Assembly (NCBI GenBank): GCA_948847595.1
Contig: CAQOGY010000022.1
Coordinates: 2,515 to 52,802, forward strand
Direction of reading: 5' to 3'
Length of the DNA: 50,288 nucleotides
Origin: an uncultured Bacteroides sp.
Lineage (GTDB): Bacteria > Bacteroidota > Bacteroidia > Bacteroidales > Bacteroidaceae
Both the position numbers and the translations under genes were made by a program. Numbering within the stretch: position 1 is the stretch's first letter; every line of letters begins with the position of its first letter. Below are positions 1 to 8,882 of the stretch, piece by piece. The notes beneath the pieces are model-generated. The model made no database searches. It saw nothing but the letters and a program-made list of their open reading frames with translations, and was not told the origin of the DNA.

Positions 1-157
1 CACTCTTTCAATTGCTTCATCATCAAAGGTAGATGCCATACCCATAGTTATCGGATGGGCATCGTGGAATTTAGCACGTCCTTCATCACTAACGGCAACA
101 TACACTCTTTCAATTGCTTCATCATCAAAGGTAGATGCCATACCCATAGTTATCGGA
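1..157. repeat. 55-bp direct repeat (1-55 and 103-157), 102-bp period
   Basis: Bases 1-55 are identical to 103-157. The next base differs (t at 56, a at 158) and the first copy is cut by the window edge. The offset of 102 bp keeps the GH3 reading frame. Either a real tandem duplication inside the GH3 gene or an unresolved loop at a contig edge would give this pattern. Confidence 0.95.
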
Positions 158-414
158 AACACTGTAGCCAGTCCATTACGGGCAACACCATGCAAAGCCT
201 CACTCCACCAATTATAGGGAGCTACTCCTAACCGTTCTACCGCAAAAGAAGAATTTTTCATTAATCCTATTTTCTCTTTCAAAGTTAATCTCCCTAATAA
301 GTCTTCCGCACGCTCTTCGGGAGTAAGTTTCGGATTCTTATAAGGTTCATTCTGCGCGAAGCTGCCCATCGACGCAACGATACTCAAACTTAAAGTTAAC
401 AGTACTTTTTTCAT
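1..414 (-). CDS. GH3 beta-glycosidase (beta-glucosidase/xylosidase type), 5' part only
   Basis: Reading the minus strand from the ATG at 414-412 gives 138 codons open to the window edge. There is a signal peptide (MKKVLLTLSLSIVASMGSFA), then NEPYKNPKLTPEERAEDLL and LTLKEKIGLM, then NWWSEALHGVAR. The last motif is characteristic of the N-terminal domain of secreted family 3 beta-xylosidases and beta-glucosidases, so a periplasmic or surface exo-glycosidase is expected. Substrate cannot be told from this fragment. The catalytic Asp lies further on and is missing here. Oddly, residues FPITMGMASTFDDEAIERV are followed 34 codons later by an identical HPITMGMASTFDDEAIERV in frame, which family members do not normally show. 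See the repeat entry: this may be a misassembly at a contig end. Confidence 0.85.
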   Translation of the reverse strand, partial: MKKVLLTLSLSIVASMGSFAQNEPYKNPKLTPEERAEDLLGRLTLKEKIGLMKNSSFAVERLGVAPYNWWSEALHGVARNGLATVFPITMGMASTFDDEAIERVYVAVSDEGRAKFHDAHPITMGMASTFDDEAIERV

Positions 415-877
415 TTTGTCCAAATTAATTAAAGCTTTATTTATTATGTTACCTTGCAATTTCACATCGGAAAACTACATTCTAATCATTGCTTTCAAAT
501 ACAATAACTATGATCGGGGAATGCTGTCTGATTTATCTGTTCAAATGGAAACGCCTAACTTGAAACAGCGATGAATGATAAATGTAGTGCAAAAAAAGCT
601 GCTATACCAAACTTTTTTCCAACTATTTTTATTACTAAATAATTTTTGCGAATCAAAGCTTATTACTATCAGCCTCCAAACTTGATTATAGCCAAAAGTA
701 CATGAGTTTCTATTACATCATTAATAATCTGACTACTTCAGAAAGTCTATCTGAAAAGAAAAGAGGCTATTGAAAATACAGATAAAGTAACAGCCTGCTA
801 AGAACAGCAAGAAAGAAGATAAGTATATTCCGACACTATATAAATAATGAGAAAGAAGGAATGTCTTATTTTTATAA
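415..877. other. AT-rich intergenic stretch, no gene seen
   Basis: This lies between the 3' end of the sigma-factor gene and the start of the GH3 gene, both on the minus strand. I see no convincing ORF, RNA or strong hairpin. The only promoter-like string for the GH3 gene is a minus-strand -7 box TACTTTTG at 700-693. It has no TTTG 19-21 bp upstream, so it would need an activator, and it would leave a leader of about 280 nt. Confidence 0.5.
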
Positions 878-1453
878 CTAAAATGAAAGAAGCGACAATA
901 GAATCTCCCAGCCTCGCTTCACCTTATCTTTCAAGAATTTCAAGGCCTTACCCATATGTATTTCTACAGTCTTCTGACTAATACCAAGCCTCTCGGCTAT
1001 CTCCTTGTAACTCAGGTTTTCTTCACGGCTCAACAAGAAACACTTTCTTTGTTGTTCAGGAAGTGAATTGATTAACCGATCAATGAATATTTTTAGTTGA
1101 GAAGCGCAATAATCTTCCTCCACAGTAGTGGAGTTATAATAACCTTCGTTTCCATAGGCTACCAAAACAGAGGTTTTGAAAAGATTCTCATTTACTCTCT
1201 TCTTATTTTTATTAAATACGATGTTTCGGGTAACAATAAAGAGAAAACCTTTGATATTTTCATCTTCCTTCAGTAAATGCCTTGATTCCCACAACTTCAC
1301 AAACACATCCTGAACAATTTCCTCTGCATCAGCAATTGTAGCGATGTACAATCGGCTAAAGTCATAAACCTGACTCCAATACTCGTTATACAAATCTATA
1401 AACGCTTGATGATCACCGCCCTTAATAGCCAATACTCTTTCTCTTTCGTTCAT
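878..1453 (-). CDS. ECF-type RNA polymerase sigma factor (FecI/RpoE-like)
   Basis: The 191-residue protein has the two domains of an ECF sigma-70 factor. Region 2 is near residues 10-80 (DHQAFIDLYNEYWSQVYDF, then AEEIVQDVFVKLWE). Region 4 is in the last third, with a helix-turn-helix read as LSYKEIAERLGISQKTVEIH. The reading frame could begin at 1489, but that Met lies upstream of a likely -7 box at 1484-1477. The Met at 1453 (MNERERVLAI) fits the usual family start. The gene is divergent from an anti-sigma gene and a STN-domain SusC, which is the classic arrangement for trans-envelope control of a host-glycan locus. It is inferred to direct transcription of the 1612-11789 block when the receptor is occupied. 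Confidence 0.92.
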   Translation of the reverse strand: MNERERVLAIKGGDHQAFIDLYNEYWSQVYDFSRLYIATIADAEEIVQDVFVKLWESRHLLKEDENIKGFLFIVTRNIVFNKNKKRVNENLFKTSVLVAYGNEGYYNSTTVEEDYCASQLKIFIDRLINSLPEQQRKCFLLSREENLSYKEIAERLGISQKTVEIHMGKALKFLKDKVKRGWEILLSLLSF

Positions 1454-1476
1454 ATTTGTGCAAATATTAGTGACAA

Positions 1477-1506
1477 CAAAGCTATACATTATTTAAAAGA
1501 TACAAA
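1477..1506 (-). promoter_or_regulatory. Candidate promoter of the sigma-factor gene
   Basis: On the minus strand, TTTG (1506-1503), an 18-bp spacer and TAGCTTTG (1484-1477) fit the Bacteroides -33/-7 pattern, slightly short in spacing. Transcription would start near 1470, just before the chosen ATG at 1453. Confidence 0.5.
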
Positions 1507-1611
1507 AATAAAACACATTTTTTTTATATCCGATAGGGGTAAATGTAATATGGGGAGTATTTAGTATGTAACTGAAGTCAATAACGATCATTGTCACTAA
1601 TATACAAAGAC

Positions 1612-2556
1612 GTGAATTCAATAGAACTCATTAATATTATAAAAAAGATGTTAGCAGACAGACTGACAACTTCCGAAAGGGAACAGCTTCTCAATGAGAA
1701 GCCTATGGTTAACTTTCAGTCTCAACAATGGGATAAAGCTCCTAAAGCTCATATACAAGATCATGTTCCCCCGCACACCATACTCAATAAGATTATGGTC
1801 AGATGCCGGAACGAAAAACAGCCTTTAGAGAGAAACAAGAAATACTATCGTATCGGATATTCCATCGCTGCCACTGTTGCCATCTTCATTATCGGCTTTT
1901 GGATTGCCAACAATATTTCATCATCCGACATTAATATCAGTGCTCCAATGAATGATAAGCTGGCAGTCATGTTGCCGGACAGTTCGGAAGTATGGCTCAA
2001 CGCAGCTTCCCAAATTCGCTATCACAAGTCATTCCTGAACAACAGAGAAATCTTCCTGGAAAAAGGAGAAGCTTTCTTTAAAGTGAAAAAAGCTCAGGGA
2101 GCACCCTTCAGGGTTTATTTCCGGGAATCGCATATTGAAGTGACCGGAACGGAATTCAACATCAAAGCCGGACACATGGAATCAGAAATTACCCTGTTCA
2201 CCGGCTCCATCAAATTCCAGGCAGAGGAAGGACAGCAAGAACTGCCAATGAAACCGAACGAACGAATCGTATACAATACCCAAGCCAAATCAATTGTACG
2301 TACGCATATAGATATCAACGAGTATGACTGGCGCTCAAGTAAATATCGCTTTACCAACAAGCCATTACAGGAATTCATCGATTTTATCAACCGTTCATAC
2401 CATGTAAACATCATAATTAAAGAAGAAAAGCTCAAAAAGCTGAAGTTCAACGGAACCATACATAAAGACGAGCCGCTTACCAATATCATCGAAAAGATAT
2501 GTATCAGCCTCGATTTAAAAGAGAAACAAGAAAATAACGACATCATATTATATTAA
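1612..2556 (+). CDS. FecR-family anti-sigma factor
   Basis: This inner-membrane anti-sigma protein holds the neighbouring ECF factor until the STN-domain receptor signals. The first about 85 residues are cytoplasmic. One membrane helix follows (YSIAATVAIFIIGFWIA), then the periplasmic FecR domain (MLPDSSEVWLNAASQIRY, EIFLEKGEAFFKVKK, FRVYFRESHIEVTGTEFNI). The C-terminal DUF4974-like domain begins near YRFTNKPLQEFIDFINRSY. The frame is open from a TTG at 1591. I prefer the GTG at 1612 because it gives (M)NSIELINIIKKMLADRL, resembling family N-termini; an ATG at 1648 is also possible. The next gene is the SusC it should sense. Confidence 0.9.
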   Translation: MNSIELINIIKKMLADRLTTSEREQLLNEKPMVNFQSQQWDKAPKAHIQDHVPPHTILNKIMVRCRNEKQPLERNKKYYRIGYSIAATVAIFIIGFWIANNISSSDINISAPMNDKLAVMLPDSSEVWLNAASQIRYHKSFLNNREIFLEKGEAFFKVKKAQGAPFRVYFRESHIEVTGTEFNIKAGHMESEITLFTGSIKFQAEEGQQELPMKPNERIVYNTQAKSIVRTHIDINEYDWRSSKYRFTNKPLQEFIDFINRSYHVNIIIKEEKLKKLKFNGTIHKDEPLTNIIEKICISLDLKEKQENNDIILY

Positions 2557-2605
2557 TACATTAAAAACAAATTATCTATATATTCACTATTAACCTTTTA
2601 GAAAC

Positions 2606-5600
2606 ATGAAAAACATGCATTTTAGTAACAGCATACTCAGATATGCCGTTCTATTGATTTGCTTCCTTCCAATGGCTCTCTACGCTCATGGCGCACAAGG
2701 AAAGAGAATCATTCTCAAGGGTCAGTCCATCACCATGCAACAGGCTATTCAGCTAATCGAAGAAAATAGCCAGTACACATTCTTCTTCAAGTCCGGCGTT
2801 GTCGCCAATGACGAGAAAAAGGACTACGATTGCGAAGGAGACATTAATGAAGTTTTAAGAAAAGTATTCAGTAACAGCGGAATTGACTATGTCATCAAAA
2901 ATAATGAAATTATCTTGAAAAGCGCGAAAGCAGAGACTGTTCAGCAAAAAAGTCAGGGACCGAAAAAGTCGGAAATCGTAGGTGTGGTAGTCGACGCCAA
3001 TACAGGTGAATCCATTATCGGTGCTTCCGTACAAATCAAAGGGGCTGCTACAGGAGTAATCACCAACATTGACGGAAAGTTCACGATCATGGCTGCTCCT
3101 TCGGATGTTATTCTCATTTCTTATGTAGGATACACACCCAAAGAAATCAAGATCGGTTCACGCAAAGTGTTATCCATCGATTTGAATGAAGATGCCAAGC
3201 AGTTGGAAGAAGTAGTCATCACAGCTTATGGTACAGGACAAAAGAAAGCCAGTATGGTAGGCTCTGTTGAATCTATTAAACCAACTGAATTAAAGGTACC
3301 TTCTACCAATCTGTCTACTGCATTTGCCGGACGTCTGGCTGGTGTTATTGCCGTCCAGAAAAGTGGTCAGCCGGGAGCTGATGGCGCCAACTTTTGGATT
3401 CGCGGTGTTTCGACCATGAACGGAGTCACCGATCCACTAATCATTCTGGATGGTGTGCAGGTAAGTTCAAGTGACCTGAATAATCTTGATCCCGAGATTA
3501 TCGATAGTTTCTCTATCCTGAAAGATGCTACCGCAACAGCGATGTACGGTACCCGTGGTGCCAACGGTGTGATGATTGTAACCACCAAATCGGGTATGAA
3601 TCTGGATAAGCCGATTATCAACTTCCGTATGGAAGCACAAATGTCTCAACCGACCAGTACCCCTAAATTCGTAGACGGTGCCACTTACATGGAACTTTTC
3701 AACGAGGCCGTAAACAATGACAATAGCGGTGACGTGCTTTACAGCCAAGATAGAATTGACGGAACACGTGCCGGATTGAATCCTTATATCTATCCGAACG
3801 TAAATTGGTATGACGAATTGTTCAAAGACGCTTCTTATAGCGAAAAGTTCAACTTTAACATCCGTGGCGGTGGTAAACGTGTAGACTACTTCTCCAGCAT
3901 CTCTGTCAACCACGAATCCGGTATGTTGAAGAATCGTTCAAAGGATTTCTTCTCCTATAATAACAATATTGAAATCATGCGCTATAACTTCCAGAATAAC
4001 ATCAACGCCAAATTGAGTAATTCTTCTAAGTTGTCCTTGCGCCTGAACGTACAGTTGCGTGACATGACTACTCCTAACCAGGGAGTAGGAGCCATCTTTA
4101 CCAATGCCATGAATACATCACCTGTTGAATTCCCGGTATATTTTCCGGATGACGGTGAAACACCTTATATTAAATGGGGAGCTACAGAACGTGTCAACGC
4201 CGACTATCAGACCAACCCGGTGGCTCAGGCTGCTACAGGCTACAACAAAGGATTCCAAAGCACAGTCATTGCAGCACTGGAATTTAACCAGAAGTTGGAT
4301 TTCATCACCGAAGGTCTGAGTTTCAAAGCACTGGCTTCATTCAAGAACTGGTCGAGTTCCGAAAACAAACGTGAAGGGAAGTGGAACAAATTCGCACTGA
4401 CCGGATACGAAGACGATGGCAATGGTGGCTACACCTACACAACAAGCCGTATTGGAGACGAATATACGACAAACCTGACCGCAAAGAATACAAATTCCGG
4501 TGACCGCCGTTTCTATTTGGAAGGAATGGTCAATTACAGCCGTACATTCGGTGAACATGACGTCAATGCGATGCTAATCTATAGCCAGGACGAACTTGTT
4601 AACAACACACCGGGCGATGGTAACTTTATCGGTTCATTGCCTCAACGCAAACAAGGTCTTGCAGCACGCGCCTCCTACGCTTATGCCGGAAAGTATATGG
4701 CTGAAGTGAACGTAGGATACAATGGATCGGAGAACTTTGCCAAAGGACACCGTTTCGGTCTGTTCCCCTCCATTGCCGCAGGTTATAACATCAGTGAAGA
4801 ATCTTTCTTCAAACCTTTGAAAAACGTTGTTTCTAAATTGAAGCTACGCGGTTCGTGGGGTCTGGTAGGTAACGACCAGATTAATGGCAGCCGTTTTATC
4901 TACATGTCTCAAATTGACCTGGGCGGCAAAGGATTTACAACAGGTGTCAATCAGAATGTAACCTACAATGGTCCCGTTTATCAACGCTATGCCAATGAAG
5001 ATATTACATGGGAGGTAGGAGAAAAGATTAATTTTGGAGTCGATTTACAATTGTTCCACTCTTTAGACCTTACTTTTGATATCTTTCGCGAAAATCGTCG
5101 CGACATCTTCCAGGAGAAAGGTACCACTCCGACATATATGGGTACGGCTACCACTAAAGTATACGGCAACCTGGCAGCTATGCGCAATCAGGGATTTGAA
5201 TTAGCAGCCAGCTATAACAAGCAGTTCAACAAAAACTGGTTCGTCAGTTTCAAAGGAACTTTCACGTATGCACATAATGAAATCACCAAATATGATGAAT
5301 CACCGAAATACCCATGGCAGTCAAAAATCGGAGTCAGTGCCAATAAGAATGCCATTTATATTGCCGACGGACTCTTCATTGATGCAGCAGATATTGCCAA
5401 CCACCAACAACAATTGGGAGCGGCAGTGATTCCGGGAGATATCAAATATATCAATATTTCAAGAGACTGGTACGGATATGATGATAACCTGACAGATACA
5501 GACGACTGGGTATGGGCAAAACATCCCGGCGTACCGGAGATTGTATATGGCTTCGGTCCCTCTATTAAATGGAAGAATCTGGATTTCTCCTTCTTCTTTC

Positions 5601-5992
5601 AGGGAGTAGCCAAAACCTCCTTCATGGTAAAAGATTTCCATCCCTTCGGTGACAGTATGCTGCGCAACGTACTTTCATGGGTGGCAGACGAACGCTGGAG
5701 TCCCGACAATCAAAACACCAATGCGACTTACCCGCGCTTGTCACGCAAAACCAATAACAATAACAACAAGTTGTCCAGCTATTGGGAGCGTAACGGTGCC
5801 TTCCTGAAATTAAAGAATGCTGAGATCGGATATACCTATAAGAATATGCGTTTATACATCAGCGGTTCTAATCTGATGACCTTTGCTCCGTTCGATCTGT
5901 GGGATCCTGAACAGGGTGGTGGCAGTGGTCTTTCATATCCGACCCAACGCGTATTCAACATTGGATTCCAAATGACTATTAACAATAAATAA
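2606..5992 (+). CDS. SusC/RagA-family TonB-dependent transporter with STN signalling domain
   Basis: This 1128-residue outer-membrane transporter pairs with the SusD protein downstream to take up an oligosaccharide or glycopeptide. After the signal peptide (about residues 1-30) comes the STN domain (about 40-105, ITMQQAIQLIEENSQYTFFF), which contacts FecR in the periplasm. A carboxypeptidase-regulatory-like domain follows (about 123-205, EIVGVVVDANTGESIIGASV, then GYTPKEIKIGSR). The plug carries IRGVSTMNGVTDPLIILDG and ATAMYGTRGANGVMIVTTK, and a beta-barrel runs to the C-terminus. STN plus adjacent FecI/FecR shows that this receptor both transports and signals. It is 49 bp after FecR and 13 bp before SusD, so it is probably in one operon. 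Confidence 0.96.
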   Translation: MKNMHFSNSILRYAVLLICFLPMALYAHGAQGKRIILKGQSITMQQAIQLIEENSQYTFFFKSGVVANDEKKDYDCEGDINEVLRKVFSNSGIDYVIKNNEIILKSAKAETVQQKSQGPKKSEIVGVVVDANTGESIIGASVQIKGAATGVITNIDGKFTIMAAPSDVILISYVGYTPKEIKIGSRKVLSIDLNEDAKQLEEVVITAYGTGQKKASMVGSVESIKPTELKVPSTNLSTAFAGRLAGVIAVQKSGQPGADGANFWIRGVSTMNGVTDPLIILDGVQVSSSDLNNLDPEIIDSFSILKDATATAMYGTRGANGVMIVTTKSGMNLDKPIINFRMEAQMSQPTSTPKFVDGATYMELFNEAVNNDNSGDVLYSQDRIDGTRAGLNPYIYPNVNWYDELFKDASYSEKFNFNIRGGGKRVDYFSSISVNHESGMLKNRSKDFFSYNNNIEIMRYNFQNNINAKLSNSSKLSLRLNVQLRDMTTPNQGVGAIFTNAMNTSPVEFPVYFPDDGETPYIKWGATERVNADYQTNPVAQAATGYNKGFQSTVIAALEFNQKLDFITEGLSFKALASFKNWSSSENKREGKWNKFALTGYEDDGNGGYTYTTSRIGDEYTTNLTAKNTNSGDRRFYLEGMVNYSRTFGEHDVNAMLIYSQDELVNNTPGDGNFIGSLPQRKQGLAARASYAYAGKYMAEVNVGYNGSENFAKGHRFGLFPSIAAGYNISEESFFKPLKNVVSKLKLRGSWGLVGNDQINGSRFIYMSQIDLGGKGFTTGVNQNVTYNGPVYQRYANEDITWEVGEKINFGVDLQLFHSLDLTFDIFRENRRDIFQEKGTTPTYMGTATTKVYGNLAAMRNQGFELAASYNKQFNKNWFVSFKGTFTYAHNEITKYDESPKYPWQSKIGVSANKNAIYIADGLFIDAADIANHQQQLGAAVIPGDIKYINISRDWYGYDDNLTDTDDWVWAKHPGVPEIVYGFGPSIKWKNLDFSFFFQGVAKTSFMVKDFHPFGDSMLRNVLSWVADERWSPDNQNTNATYPRLSRKTNNNNNKLSSYWERNGAFLKLKNAEIGYTYKNMRLYISGSNLMTFAPFDLWDPEQGGGSGLSYPTQRVFNIGFQMTINNK

Positions 5993-6005
5993 CACCTTAA
6001 AAAAT

Positions 6006-7940
6006 ATGAAAAAGAATACACTATATCTATTCATCCTCTTATTGATTACAGGGCTGAATACTTCCTGTAACTATCTGGATATTGTTCCCGACGAAACAGC
6101 CACGGAAAAGGATGCCTTTGCCAATCCCCGCGCTGCACTGCGATATTTATATTCCTGCTACGGATATCTGCCTCAGTCAAACATGGTTCAGTCATGTATG
6201 GACTTTACCGGTGACGAAACGATCAGCCCGTTTGCCGAAAGTTACGTAAAATTCGCTGAAGGTTCTTATGACTCAAGCAATACAATTATCAGTTATTGGA
6301 ATACACTGTTTCAGGGAATACGTCAATGCTATTTGTTGAAAGAAAATATCCACTCCGTTCCTAAGATCAGCCAGGAGGAAGTCGATCTTTACACGGCAGA
6401 AGCCGACTTCCTGATCGCCTATTTCCACCTCCTTCTGATCAAATGTTACGGGCCGACCATTTTGGTAAAAGAACTTCCGGCACTCGACACTCCTGCGAAT
6501 AATATGCTCGGACGTCGTCCGTACGATGAATGTATCGACTGGGTTGCCGACTTACTTGACGATGCAGCCACCAGACTTCCTGCCACACGCAATAGCTCGG
6601 ATTATGGACGTGCCACGAGCGTCATTGCCAAAAGCTTAAAAGCACGAATGTTGCTTTATGCCGCCTCACCATTATTCAACGGGAATCCTGATTATGCAGA
6701 CTTTAAGAACCCGGACGGCGAACAGCTCATGCCAACCACTTATTCGGAAGAAAAATACAAACGTGCAGCAGATGCAGCATGGGATGCCATTCAAGCTGCA
6801 TCAGGAGTCGGTCACGAGCTCTATAAAGCCAGTACTACAAGTAATGCTTATCCGGAACCGACCAACCTGACAGAACGTACACTTCGTATGACTTTCATGG
6901 ATAGCGAGAACTTCAAAGAAGTCATCTTCCCCGAAACCCGTAAAGCAGGTGCTTATGGTATCCAACGTAAATCCATACCTTTCTTCCCCCGTGGTTCGTG
7001 GAATGGTATAGCCCCCACGATTACCATGCTCGACCGCTTCTACACAGCCAATGGATTGCCGATTGACGAGGACCCGGCATTCAGTACAAACAATAAGCTG
7101 GATATCATAACCATCCCTGAAGGCACTACCTATGCCGAACCGGGAAAGAGAACATTATACATGAACATGAACCGCGAACCCCGATTCTATGCGTGGGTTG
7201 CTTTTGAGAACGGTTATTATGAATGTCGTACAGACGATAAAAGATATGCTTATCACAAATTCTGGGGTGCTGAGCGTTCTGAAGGAGACAAGTGGTTGAC
7301 CGGATTTCTGGCAACAGAAAACTGCGGTGTCAGAGCCGATGACGGAAAGATAGTCACTGCGGCACGCTCTCAGAACTACTCCAAAACAGGATACCTGAAC
7401 AAAAAAGGTGTACACCCAGGAATACAAGCTACCGTTGGTACCCCCGGACCAACGGTAGAATATCCATGGCCTGTGATACGTCTCGCCGAACTCTACCTGA
7501 ACTATGCCGAAGCCTGCGTAGGATACGGTAAAGAAGGCTATCCCGAAAAAGGAATGGCTTATCTGGACAAAGTACGCGAACGCGCCGGACTAAAACCGGT
7601 ACTGGAAAGCTGGGCAAATGCCAAAGTTCCTTTGACAAGCTATGACGGCCAATGCGGTCCCGACGGCAGAGTGATGAAAATCGTCAGACAGGAACGTATG
7701 ATCGAGCTTTATCAGGAGAATCATAATTTCTGGGACATCCGCCGCTGGAAAATGGGAGAAACTTATTTCAATGTCAAGGCACGTGGTCTGAACATTCTTG
7801 CCGAGACAATGGAGGACTTCGCTAAGATTGTGGAGATACAGGACAAGCGTACATTCGATGCACCCCGTCAGTATCTGATGCCTATTCCGGCAGGTGAAGT
7901 AAGCAAGAACCCGAACATGGTGCAGAATCCGGGCTACTAA
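6006..7940 (+). CDS. SusD/RagB-family nutrient-binding lipoprotein
   Basis: This surface lipoprotein forms the lid of the SusC transporter and binds the incoming ligand. The signal peptide ends in a lipobox with Cys21 (ITGLNTSC). The 644-residue length and the SusD hallmarks support the call: an N-terminal LDIVPDETATEKDAF segment, TPR-like helices with YTAEADFLIAYFHLLLIKCYG, and the C-terminal RLAELYLNYAEACVGYG, MIELYQENHNFWDIRRWKMG and YLMPIPAGEVSKNPN motifs. It starts 13 bp after the SusC stop. The specificity cannot be read from sequence. The M60 peptidase downstream suggests a glycoprotein-derived ligand. Confidence 0.96.
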   Translation: MKKNTLYLFILLLITGLNTSCNYLDIVPDETATEKDAFANPRAALRYLYSCYGYLPQSNMVQSCMDFTGDETISPFAESYVKFAEGSYDSSNTIISYWNTLFQGIRQCYLLKENIHSVPKISQEEVDLYTAEADFLIAYFHLLLIKCYGPTILVKELPALDTPANNMLGRRPYDECIDWVADLLDDAATRLPATRNSSDYGRATSVIAKSLKARMLLYAASPLFNGNPDYADFKNPDGEQLMPTTYSEEKYKRAADAAWDAIQAASGVGHELYKASTTSNAYPEPTNLTERTLRMTFMDSENFKEVIFPETRKAGAYGIQRKSIPFFPRGSWNGIAPTITMLDRFYTANGLPIDEDPAFSTNNKLDIITIPEGTTYAEPGKRTLYMNMNREPRFYAWVAFENGYYECRTDDKRYAYHKFWGAERSEGDKWLTGFLATENCGVRADDGKIVTAARSQNYSKTGYLNKKGVHPGIQATVGTPGPTVEYPWPVIRLAELYLNYAEACVGYGKEGYPEKGMAYLDKVRERAGLKPVLESWANAKVPLTSYDGQCGPDGRVMKIVRQERMIELYQENHNFWDIRRWKMGETYFNVKARGLNILAETMEDFAKIVEIQDKRTFDAPRQYLMPIPAGEVSKNPNMVQNPGY

Positions 7941-7977
7941 TCAATGATGAATAACAATTATTAAAAATAATCTGATC

Positions 7978-8874
7978 ATGAAAAAGATACTTATAACGAT
8001 ATGTCTTATCGGAGGATTAGCCATGCTCTGGTCTTGCAGCGATGACAAAGATTCCTATCCGGTACCCAGCGACATCGAAAATCTGAAAGCGACTCCCGCT
8101 CCGGGACAGATTACCCTGAGCTGGACCAACCCTGCCGATGAAAATTTATATTATGTACAGATAGAATATACTATCGGAGCCACAGGAAAGTCATACAGAA
8201 AACAAGTCAGCCAATACGCCAGCGAATTGGTAATAGACAATCTGCTCCAAAAGTACGGTGAAATCAACTTCACCGTACAAGCCTTCAATCGTGGCAACAC
8301 CGCAGGTACCATCCATCAGATAACTGCACAAGCAGAAAAGGCAAGTCCTACGTTTGGCACTCCCGTAAAAATAGATCTGGACTATAAGAAAATATGGACG
8401 AATGCTCCATTTCCTACCCGTCCGATCAAAGACCTGGTAGACGGAAATATAGCAACCTTCTTCCACTCATGGTGGAGCTCACTAGTGGAAATGCCACATT
8501 ATCTGGTAGTAGATTTAGGCGAAGAAGTCAGCGCTATTAAATTCCGTTCGACCAATACCAACCGTGCGAACGATAGTTCATGGAAAACGATCAACTTATA
8601 TACAAGTGATAGTTATAATCCAGCAGAATGGTTTGATGGCGTCGAGAAAATTGATGGCAATACAGTGGATATCTCACAGGCAGGCACCCACAAGGAAACT
8701 ACCTTAACAGGACTTCCCGACGGAGTGAGCGAAGTGTACAACTCAGAGGTAATTCCGCTGTCAAAACCTTCCCGCTATCTTTGGTTCGAAGTGACAGAGA
8801 CCACGAAGGGCACTCCTTATTTTGCTTTAGGAGAACTGGAAATCTATCAATGTTCAATGGTCGTACTTGAATAA
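7978..8874 (+). CDS. Surface lipoprotein with FN3-like and discoidin-like domains
   Basis: The 298-residue protein has a lipoprotein signal with Cys20 (LAMLWSC, then SDDKDS). Residues about 30-120 look like a fibronectin-III-type fold (LKATPAPGQITLSWTNPAD, then INFTVQAFNRGN), as in DUF4959-type lipoproteins. The rest resembles an F5/8 type C (discoidin) carbohydrate-binding module (IKDLVDGNIATFFHSWWSS, HYLVVDLGEEVSAIKFRS, then SRYLWFEVTE and FALGELEIYQ). It lies between susD and the peptidase gene and is only 8 bp before the latter. A role as surface glycan-binding protein is inferred. Domain names are from memory of the families. Confidence 0.8.
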   Translation: MKKILITICLIGGLAMLWSCSDDKDSYPVPSDIENLKATPAPGQITLSWTNPADENLYYVQIEYTIGATGKSYRKQVSQYASELVIDNLLQKYGEINFTVQAFNRGNTAGTIHQITAQAEKASPTFGTPVKIDLDYKKIWTNAPFPTRPIKDLVDGNIATFFHSWWSSLVEMPHYLVVDLGEEVSAIKFRSTNTNRANDSSWKTINLYTSDSYNPAEWFDGVEKIDGNTVDISQAGTHKETTLTGLPDGVSEVYNSEVIPLSKPSRYLWFEVTETTKGTPYFALGELEIYQCSMVVLE

Positions 8875-8882
8875 AAAAAAGA

